Below the pieces are notes generated by a model that ran no database searches, was not told the origin of the DNA, and saw only the letters and a list, made by a program, of their open reading frames with translations. The translations under genes were made by a program, and so were the position numbers. Shown piece by piece: positions 55,770-64,000 of a stretch of 64,000 nucleotides of DNA; the first letter of the stretch is position 1; every line of letters begins with the position of its first letter. Source of the stretch: Dactylellina haptotyla (taxonomy: Eukaryota > Ascomycota > Orbiliomycetes > Orbiliales > Orbiliaceae); assembly GCA_031310005.1 (NCBI GenBank), contig CM062379.1, positions 6,262,001 to 6,326,000 of the forward strand, in the 5' to 3' direction.

Positions 55770-57837
55770 GTGGTGGTATCGAGGCTATCTACGTGGCACG
55801 TATACTTAAGGTTTAACTACCTCGCTGTCTCTGTTTATGTTATCTCATTTGCTCAGACTGGTTTATAATATCGGGAAGAAGAGTTGTTGGGAGGAATATC
55901 TTATTTATTTGGTTGGAAACGAACTAATGTAATTTAATAATGGCTGTACGGACTATCTAATTTGCTAATGACAATATAAAGTCTACAAAACCCCCTTACC
56001 GCTATTTATTTATGGCCAGTGCATTCATGCTTCGAGTGAATTTGTTCGACAATGTGTAGCTTCTCGTATATACACTACCCTTGTGTAACACCAGCCTGTG
56101 TTGTGTGGTTTAGTCCGAAACTGAGATTGCAATTGAGCACCCACTAGTATACTTGCACTCCAACGAAAACAGCTGAATCGGGACGCGTTACCTCTTGTGC
56201 GGTCTAAACTTCCTCGCATTACAATCGAGGAATCAAGGTTTATTGTACAGATGATAATTTACAGAACCGTGCCAAACAAAAGCAGACTCGGAACGGGCCT
56301 CGCTGCGTGCCACTAGCGAGCCCGTCAAACCCACCAAGCAGGCAACACATCCCCACCCATCGTTCACCCACGTTGTGTCGGGCGGAGTGCGCAATGGGCA
56401 GGGGTCAAAAATACCACAGCCATCGAAAAGACGGCCGTGGCCCAGGATTGTGTCACGAAATCCCGATCACGCAAAACTTTTCGATATATTCGCCATTGCT
56501 ATAAGAGTTTGTCCATCCCCAAGCCCGTCGTTTTAGCCTCTTGGACAATTTCTTGCGCATTAAATCCAAATCTGTATAGTTTCTCAGTGCAAAGGATCCT
56601 AAAAATCACTCTGGCTGACTTCCAAGTCTTCTCCGCTTTCAGGTGCTGGCGGCGCGCTGCAATCGACACAGGCACCAATTAAGCTAGCGAACTATAGTTG
56701 CATTTTCCCTTCCAAAAGGAAGATCCATTCCCCTCCTCGCACAGCCCCATTGAAGCAGAACTTTTTCTGTCAGATCACACGCCCAGCTGTAAAAGGGTTC
56801 ACTATTCGCGAAACAACACCTTCCCCGTTCGAGCTTAAGCGTGAAAGCTTGATTTTAGCTAGGAACTCGCAAGCTAACGTAGCTCCCGTTTCTCACTTCT
56901 GGGCGAGTCGCGCTGGCGTGAGGGATATAAAACATCAGGGAAACAAGATTGCCAGCCTTCAAAAGGAGGGTAAGGAGGGGTTTTCCCTTTGTCCTGAAGG
57001 GTGAAGGGCAGGCGTGTATAAATTTATATGCTCCCTTGCTCCACGGCATCTGGCTTGCGAGACAACCTTGCTCCTCTCGATGCGAAACTTCAATATATCT
57101 TTCTCAGAAAGTTGGAACCCATATTACTTCTCACGCTTTATCATTGAAATGGGACCGGAAGGAACCATCGACTTTGCTTTATCAGTTACCTTTGGAACCC
57201 AGTTTCGCAATATTTCAAGCCTGAAACCGACGGCTTCACCATCTGGAGAGACCAAAAGCCAGGAAGGAGTAGCTACTTCTCCTCGGATATCTATGAATTT
57301 CAACCCTGGGAATATACAGGGTCCTCTCAATCCCATTTTTCGACGACCCTCGTTACCAACGCAAAACCCGCCTCTAAAGCAATAACGATATTCTCGCGAG
57401 CTCTTCATCAAGAAAACTAGCTCATCGGCAAACATATATTAAATAGAGCAGGAACTGGACCGCTTGTGCTCAAAATCGAGCGATATCGCATAGTGAAGAT
57501 GTATTCTTTAGCTAGATGACACGTTGGGGTGTCTAGATCCTAGACACGCTATCTCAGACTTGACACCCACTTGCTCGTTTTACTTTCTCATGTTTAACAA
57601 TCCGTCGATCATCTACTGCCATGAGTCGTCAGTGCTCCCCACACCCTTGATATCAGATTTCGCGATTTTATTACTCTTACTAACCATATTAATATGTGCT
57701 TTCAGGCTTCGTCGTAGACAACTTGGGGACCTCAGGTGGTTATCCGCAAGCTAGCACAGGGATCATAAAATTCGATCATCACGAGTAAGTTTTCATTCAT
57801 TGATCTTTCCCGATGGTCCCTAATTTCTGACCTCACA
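55770..57837. other. 2.1-kb gene-free region upstream of the LtrA gene
   Basis: AT-rich overall with a GC-richer island at 56250-56480. Two overlapping open frames near 57014-57435, one on each strand, are about 100-120 codons long without a recognisable domain. A consensus donor-like gtaagt at 57785-57790 lies just before the LtrA start and could belong to a leader intron. No gene is called. Confidence 0.45.
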
Positions 57838-60755
57838 ATGTCAAGAGGCGTACGAGAGAAACGGGAAAACCAACGCATACCCGCCGTCGCCATCCCGCTA
57901 GAAGAGAAATCACCACACGAGAAGCTTCCACAATCGGTGCTTATCGACGACGTCGGGAAGATATGGACAAGACATGCGGAGGCTACTTGGGTGGAGCTCT
58001 TTTATGACCTCTTTTTCGTGGCCAACTTGACGACCTTCACAGACTCGCATCAGATCAATGATAGCGATAGTAAGTAATTGCGTCTTATAAGCATGGAGTT
58101 TTCAATTCTGACTTTTGCATTCTATAGCGCTACAATCCTACATCGGGTACTTTGCAATATTGTGGTTTACATGGCTACAAGCTGCCTTGTTTGATCTACG
58201 GTTTGGAAAAGACAGTTTAATCCAGCGTGTAGCGAAAGCATTGCAAATAGGCGTGATGGTTGGGTTTTCAGCTGTTAATTCCAAGTTTGATCCACGATAC
58301 CCTGATCAGTAGGTACCCAGATATCACATTGGTGGGTATCAGCCAGCTTTCTAACTCCATGTTATGCTAGCAACTGGCAAGCGTTTAAAACTTTATCACT
58401 CCTGCTATTCGCATCTAGATTTGCGATAGCTATGCAGTATTTTATAGTATGGTGGACCGTCCGACAATATACGAAGACCAAGATGCCTCTGCTACTAATG
58501 TCAATCCTGATGGCTATCTCTATGCTTCTATTTCTTGGGGTAAATACTGGTTTCGATCCTAAAGGTTTTCGGAGGATAGCGAGCTAACAATCTGTAGCTG
58601 GCATTCTCTTTTAGTTCAACGAGTAGCACTAAAGGATATGTCGGCTGGTACGTCATCCTTGCATTAGAGGCGATACTCGTTTTGGGCATATCCCTCAAGT
58701 GGAAAGTCGTCAGTTTTGAAGGAACGCATCTGATCCAACGTATGGGACTGCTCACCTTGATTGTGATGGGCGAGGGTATCATTGGCCTATGCCGAGCGAC
58801 CAGCCTCACAAACGAAGGCGTCGGAGCTTCAAGTTGGTCGCCCACATTGTCTGGACAAGCAATATCTGGAATTCTGTGCATTGTAAGTTTCTTCCATTTT
58901 TTCCATCTATTAATTCTGCTCGCTAACTGGATATTTCAGTACTTCATATACATGCTCTACTTTGACGATGAACCCAATTACGTCTACAGCACCGTGCCAC
59001 AACAACTATGGGCCATCCTTCATTTCCCCTTCCACTTGGGCGTGGTCCTATTCGTCGAAGGCCAGCAACAGCTTATGATATGGCAAGGAATAATCACAGG
59101 ACTCAACCTTCTCGGTGATAAGCTTAACACAGCCTACAATGAAGGCGGAGGAAGCAACGGGGACTTGATAGCCAATCTAGTACTCAAAGTCATTGACGAC
59201 TTCTTCCCGGACGAAACGGCAAAAATTGTTGCTAACGAACCAGCATTCGTCTTCAACTTAGCGCCAATGAGAGATAGCAGCGATCCTGGCTTCATAGCCG
59301 GACAAATCGATAAACTGTGGGATCTCTGTGCCTATGCGATTTTCAGTGGGTATCATATAGAGGCTCCCGCAAGCAGCGGAGAACTCTACAATAGCGACGA
59401 CAAGTTCTCCGGGTTCTCAAGAATATATTACCTTGTCCTAGTATATTTTTTCGTCGCGGCAGGTGGATTCTTACTCGTCCTGGCACTCTTCACATATCTT
59501 ATGAAGTGGCCAAAAGATAGGTTTGAGTGGCTGCATATATCTTATCGTGTGATATTCGGTATCATTCTGGCATTGGTCGCAGTTGTGAGAACAAATCGCC
59601 AACGAATAGAAGACTTTGTCACGAGTCCGTGGGTAGTACCGATGATGATGCTCCTGCTTCTTCTATGTAAGAGTCCCAATCACTCTTGCAAAAAATTGTT
59701 CACTGTACTAATGGAGTTTGATGATAGTACTTATCATCGACAAATTAACGATCCTTGCAGCTTTCAAATACTCTGATCGCAAGATGCACCATCATAAATG
59801 GTTCCATGGTCAAGGGAGCGACGAAATAGTAGAATCCCAGCAGGAACTGGTATCCACATCAGTATCCTCAGTCACTGCCACTTCGTCGTCATCTAGCACA
59901 ACAGGAAGCGGCCTACCAGCCATGCCTGGCGCTGACAACCCGGCGTCAGACCCCAATGGTAGCGCCGAGGGTACTACCTCGAGCTCCTCTTTTGAAGGTT
60001 ACCCTCACGTCTCCCCTCCCCGGTCCTTACCCCACACCCCAACTTTTGTTCGTCGAAACAGCAGAGACTACTACGCAGCACCCTCTCAACTCGAACAGGT
60101 AGCAGAAGTTTTGGACGAAGACGATCCGAATATAGAAATAAACGAGCTCCCGGATGAGGATTTTGTGCGGTCACCACCGGCCCCCCACACGGGCCTGCAT
60201 GTCGTAAACCCCTCAATCCGCTCAGTAAACGAAAACCATAGCGCATTTGCATCCCCTGTGTTACCAGCAGGACTCCAGCATATCCCCATCACTCATCGTC
60301 ACTTGCATTCCCCGATCCCAACCCACCTTCGAGACTATAACGACTTTATATCCCCGCCCACGCCACCCTTAGGTACAACATACTACGAAGGGCAGAATAA
60401 TTATAACCCCTATAGCGAAGACCGATCCTTAAAATCGCCGGTGACAGTGATCCGTCGTTCCTTTGACTCTGTGGATTCCCTTATCCCCAAGCCGTTAAAT
60501 TTGAATGGCAGGAATGGGAGTAAAACTTCCTCGTCGAATATCTCGAGAGGCGATAGAATGTCTACCGATATGCCACAAACTCATAGAGGATTCATGGCTA
60601 TCCCTGTAGGGTTCGTTGAAGGCGAGGAAGGCAGAGTTGAGGTTAATAGAGTACCAAGACGAGGCAAGAATAGGAGCAGAAGCGACGACAAGGGGATTGG
60701 TGGGATGGGAAAGTTTATGCGTAGCACAGAGAGCATGATGGGAGTGAGGCAGTAG
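57838..60755 (+). CDS. Low temperature requirement A (LtrA)-family membrane protein
   Basis: Six exons (57838-58069, 58128-58308, 58371-58539, 58598-58882, 58940-59666, 59728-60755) give 873 residues. The LtrA signature opens the membrane part: RHAEATWVELFYDLFFVANLTTF near residue 50, with His-Ala and Glu-Leu-Phe-Tyr-Asp. About ten hydrophobic segments follow up to residue 545, including YIGYFAILWFTWLQAALF, GLLTLIVMGEGIIGLCRA, IYYLVLVYFFVAAGGFLLVL and PMMMLLLLLLLII. The last 320 residues are cytosolic in character: Ser/Thr/Pro-rich with SP/TP sites, a QGSDEIVESQQEL start and a basic RRGKNRSRSDDKG end. LtrA was named from a Listeria cold-growth locus; fungal members are common but their transport or signalling role is unsettled. 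The plasma membrane or an endomembrane is inferred. Confidence 0.85.
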
Positions 60756-61382
60756 AATTAATCGAAGGTCAATGCGTTCCGCTAGTTTCCCGTTTCTCAT
60801 GTTTTTCCTTTCAGCATCGTCATCTTTGTCTTAGGACTATATCATTCACATTGATCTGCTGCAGTAATACTAGTCTTATATTTCAATCAAAGCTCTGAAC
60901 TTGCATGCAGAATAAACTAGCTATATAATACTAACTATGAGCAGTGAAGTAATGTATTAGCCAATATTTCCATTACGACGTTAAACTAGTAGCACTCCAT
61001 TTATTCATTGAAACATTGGCATCTTGCCGCCAGTAAAACGACGCTTATATCATTCGGTTTCAGCCTACCACGGAGCAATTCTCCGCCCACTAACCCCGCA
61101 AAAGAAACCATCAGAAACATATCCAAACGATCTAAAACTGATACTAATAAGGCCAAAAAAATCCTCGCCAATCGTCCACCGGTGTTGCCTTTGTGTTATT
61201 TCTCCCACCCACCAAAAAATCACGTCACCGAATTCCTATAACGTAAACGTTAATAAACGAACTCTAAATACTCCACGGGGTTGCCTTCCAGAAGGTTTTC
61301 TCCCTGTCCCAACCAAATTTCGCAGACCCATCATCGGATCTCGCCAACGTCGGAATGCACGCGAGTTGCAGCAGAAGGGTGG

Positions 61383-61393
61383 TTTTTTTTTTT
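61383..61393. repeat. T11 homopolymer
   Basis: Eleven consecutive T, one of several such runs in this gap. Confidence 0.9.
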
Positions 61394-61598
61394 CTTTCCA
61401 TTTAATTTTCGTCCAATATTTTTCTCTCGTTTCAGTTTCCCGCTGTGCTCGTAACACTTTGATATCCCTCAGGAAACTAGTCTAAGCCTGCCCCGGAAAT
61501 CTACCGACACATGACCTTTCGGCGTGCATGAGCACCGAAAGCAGCAGAGGTCAGGGTCGGACTGGTCAATGGAGGATAGGATAGTTACATCCTTATCG

Positions 61599-61620
61599 TT
61601 TTTTTTTTTGTTTTTTTTTT
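61599..61620. repeat. T11-G-T10 homopolymer tract
   Basis: Eleven T, one G and ten T. The strand context suggests either a poly(T) spacer or the reverse of an A-tail scar; no element is seen next to it. Confidence 0.9.
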
Positions 61621-63147
61621 GGCAGCACAGTATTTTCATCCGATCTCTCATCTTGCTAGACAAGATTTAGCTGGTGAAGTGTGCTCAAACTCCAGCTACC
61701 GAATTCTACCATTATCGCATATACCTACTCAAACAATATATTCTACTTCAAATTCATGAAAAGCTTAAATCCCTTATATCATAATGTTTCATCCGAAAAA
61801 GTAATTTATGAAAAAAGGTATTGGAAATCTAAAAATCTGATATTCGATTCAAGTGGTGTACCCTGTATCTCTGTATCTCTTGAGAGAAAAAATTCTTCTG
61901 CCAAATCATCATACATCTACCCCCGCAAACTGTAGCTTACACACACCTCACTTTGCGAAAGTGAAAAAAAAAGCCCACATGCAACTCTGCATGGCTTGTG
62001 AAAAATTAAAGAATAAAAAAAAAATGATGATCATCCCGCTCCCAAAGACGCCCCGCTTTCTTGTCTATGTACAGTGTGAAAAGAAAAAACAAATGCCCCT
62101 CCATTATATGATGTGCTACCCCGGCAAAACCCACCCCCTCGCTGAAGGGAAAAGAAACAGTGAGAGATCCAAGGCCTTCCCCCCTCCGAAAAATATGTGT
62201 GTGAAAAAAAGCCGAGAAACTCGCAATTACAACAAAATATTCAATGCTAACAGCGGGTATTCGAAAAATTAAGAAATCGGAAAGAAATGATAAGAGGTGC
62301 GGGAAGCGCTACAAATCCTTTCATCTTAGCCTTCCACAATTGGAGGTATAATGCATAATCGAAGATAACGCCCTGGTGGAAAAGAATTATGAACAGCGGA
62401 ATTGGAAAAAGTGACGAGCTCGATAATTGCCCCTAGCTTAGAGCTGGCCGTTGAGCTCAAGCTGTGATAGGAACGGGGGATGTGTTGACAGAGTAAAAAG
62501 TGGAGAAAGGGCGGGAAATCCTTGCAATAGGGTACCGAAAAAAGACCCTTCTTCCGCTAGCTGCTTAACTGAATTCATGCAATGTAAATTCAGAGAGAGA
62601 GAGAAAAAGGAATGGATAAAAATTATTTCGAGGGTTGATGAAAATCATGTCGTCAGATGTTGTTGAGGTTGAAAGGGTATATTGGTAATGAAAACCATCG
62701 ATGTGCGTTGTAATGACGAAAGAGAGCAGCAAAGCCAGCACCAGCATGTCCAGATCCCAGGGGTATAGTGAAAAAAGTGTAATTTGAAAAAAGCCGAGTC
62801 GAGAAAGGAGGTATTAATGTTGTGTAATCGAAAATATGTCATAGGCGATTCTTCCGGGTCGTCCATGTCGTGTGCAAATCAGGCTCCATTGGACCAACGG
62901 CGAGCTCTCAGGGTGTTGACCAGCATTTTTAGCATCTTTGGACCCTGCAGCAGCCAGTTTCCCATTGTTGATAGTTGGTGCCGTACAACCCAACGGATTT
63001 GTCTCAGAAACCCCAGACGAGAATAATTGTGTGAAATGAAACAGGCCGTAAGTGGCAGCCTGCACAACCACGGTGCCACGTCGTTCAGGGTAAAAAAAGC
63101 GAAGGGCTGAGAGAGAGGAAAATAATCCCCCCGTGGCGCGGATTGCC

Positions 63148-64000
63148 TTAATCGAAAGTGATGGGGTTCCAGTGCTCAGGTCCTAAGGGCCGCAATTTTG
63201 TAGCCTGTCGGGGTGGCAATACGAAACGGGCTTTTCCCTGTGATGTGTCGCTGAGTTTCCCTTGTCGTCTCATGTTCATTTCCAGAACGATCACCCGGAG
63301 AAAATCGCAGTTTTCGCGGACTTCGCGGGTTCGGGTTATCGGAACTTCGGGAGGCGGGCTGATAATTGTGTGCTTGTATGTCTCGAGCTGGATCGAAGCG
63401 CTTATGCTTTCGTTCCTGTCGTTGAACTGGCCGAGTTCCCTGGAGAAGGTTTTTGGGGACGGGTTGAGGTATCTTCGGAGTGCCGCTGTCGGGATGTCAT
63501 TGAATTTTGGCCGCTTCTCGTCGGTATTATACTGGGGCGAGATCGAAAGGATCGAGCGTGTTAAAAAGTCGTCCGGTTGGGTCAAAGGGGTCGACAGACT
63601 GGTGAAAGTCCGTGCAGCAGATCGTAGGACCCTTAACGAGGCTGTCAGGTTCGATTTGAAAGACAGTTTTGAAAAGGCTCCAAGTTTCTTTTCCTGTTCG
63701 GTACAGAGATTAGGATCCGCATCTCCTTCAACTGGTGACTCTGATTCGTGTGTGTCGGGTATCAGCAAAGGGTGGTCGAGAATGCACTCTTCCGGGGGCG
63801 AAAAGGTCTTGTTCAGCTTGCTGGAGCGCCGCAAGGGTGAGGGTGTGATGGGGGCACCCCAAGAGAAAGTGCCTTCGTCATCGTTGGCTAGCGAAGGTAT
63901 CGAGTCCGTCGAAAGGGATCGAATGGAGAGCACTGATATCGGTGGACTGCTTGCCACCAAGTATTCGTTCTCGAGGTCAGGAGGACTGAGTAAGACATTG
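63148..64000 (-). CDS. Hypothetical protein, 5'-truncated by the window edge
   Basis: The frame is open from the right edge to the stop at 63148; at least 283 residues are visible and the start is outside. The N-terminal visible part is Ser/Pro-rich and disordered (LSIRSLSTDSIPSL, ITPSPLRRSSK, with a TFSPPEE motif). The middle has a helical basic stretch, LGAFSKLSFKSNLTASLRVL. The C-terminal 45 residues look the most constrained: MNMRRQGKLSDTSQGKARFV, then LPPRQATKLRPLGPEHW. A short basic motif plus a Trp-Asn-Pro-Ile-Thr ending suggests a conserved fungal tail, but I cannot name the family. Confidence 0.65.
   Translation of the reverse strand, partial: NVLLSPPDLENEYLVASSPPISVLSIRSLSTDSIPSLANDDEGTFSWGAPITPSPLRRSSKLNKTFSPPEECILDHPLLIPDTHESESPVEGDADPNLCTEQEKKLGAFSKLSFKSNLTASLRVLRSAARTFTSLSTPLTQPDDFLTRSILSISPQYNTDEKRPKFNDIPTAALRRYLNPSPKTFSRELGQFNDRNESISASIQLETYKHTIISPPPEVPITRTREVRENCDFLRVIVLEMNMRRQGKLSDTSQGKARFVLPPRQATKLRPLGPEHWNPITFD

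Larger units (their letters stand above)
60756..63147. other. 2.4-kb tail-to-tail gap with many A/T homopolymer runs
   Basis: The genes on both sides end here, yet the gap is much longer than the other convergent gaps (80-780 bases). It contains repeated A or T runs of eight or more (around 61383, 61599, 61968, 62014) and only short open frames. I see no recognisable protein, tRNA or mobile element. Confidence 0.5.

Noticed and set aside
57124-57435. Minus-strand frame with FADELVFL, reminiscent of a reverse-transcriptase motif
   Set aside because: The match is a few residues, the second catalytic Asp is absent, and no other polymerase block or element end is seen nearby.
61681-62272. Plus-strand Lys-rich frames in the convergent gap
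   Set aside because: Composition follows A-runs in AT-rich DNA; there is no splice structure linking them and no recognisable domain.
62814-63071. Minus-strand 85-codon frame downstream of the last gene
   Set aside because: It begins after the stop at 63148 without a clear intron that would join it, and no domain is visible; it is probably 3' UTR.

Overview
The window is nuclear DNA from a filamentous ascomycete (Pezizomycotina). Genes carry one to nine short introns with GTAAGT/GTATGT-like donors, CTAAC/CTAAT branch sites and YAG acceptors. The proteins have clear fungal orthologues: TCO89, PAN2, KAR5, ATG37, a family-90 glycosyltransferase and an LtrA-family membrane protein. I see no rRNA or tRNA gene, no CRISPR array and no recognisable transposon, LTR element or virus-like element. 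An early-diverging class (Orbiliomycetes or Pezizomycetes) would fit the intron density and base composition, but that is a guess.

Layout, 0-51 kb: a dense housekeeping block. In order: a truncated unknown gene; prohibitin-2; KAR5 (-); RAD4/XPC (+); a DUF6699-like protein (+); PAN2 (-); TCO89 (-); gamma-tubulin complex component 4 (-); a BolA-like protein (+); epsilon-COP (-); PAF1 (+); an ATG37-like acyl-CoA-binding protein (-); NDUFAF7 (-); a leucine-rich-repeat protein (+); a GT90/CAP10-type glycosyltransferase (+); an RS-rich nuclear protein (+); ketopantoate reductase (-); LRP1/Rrp47 (+); aspartate aminotransferase (-); and an unrecognised 689-residue Arg/Ser-rich protein (-). Neighbours do not form a pathway. 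They are arranged as divergent pairs on short shared promoters (ketopantoate reductase/LRP1, GCP4/BolA, COPE/PAF1) and as tail-to-tail pairs.

Layout, 51.3-63.1 kb: gene-poor, AT-richer sequence. It holds a small secreted protein resembling the fungal 'IgE-binding protein' family, a predicted GPI-anchored protein built from three six-cysteine repeats, and an LtrA-family membrane protein with a long Ser/Pro-rich tail, separated by 1.5-2.4 kb gaps. This looks like a small accessory compartment and contains the most novel protein of the window. The right edge cuts into a further unknown gene (-).

Exon coordinates were built by hand from splice motifs, reading-frame continuity and remembered family sequences. 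They are internally consistent (phases add up to an open frame) but have not been checked against RNA or a database.
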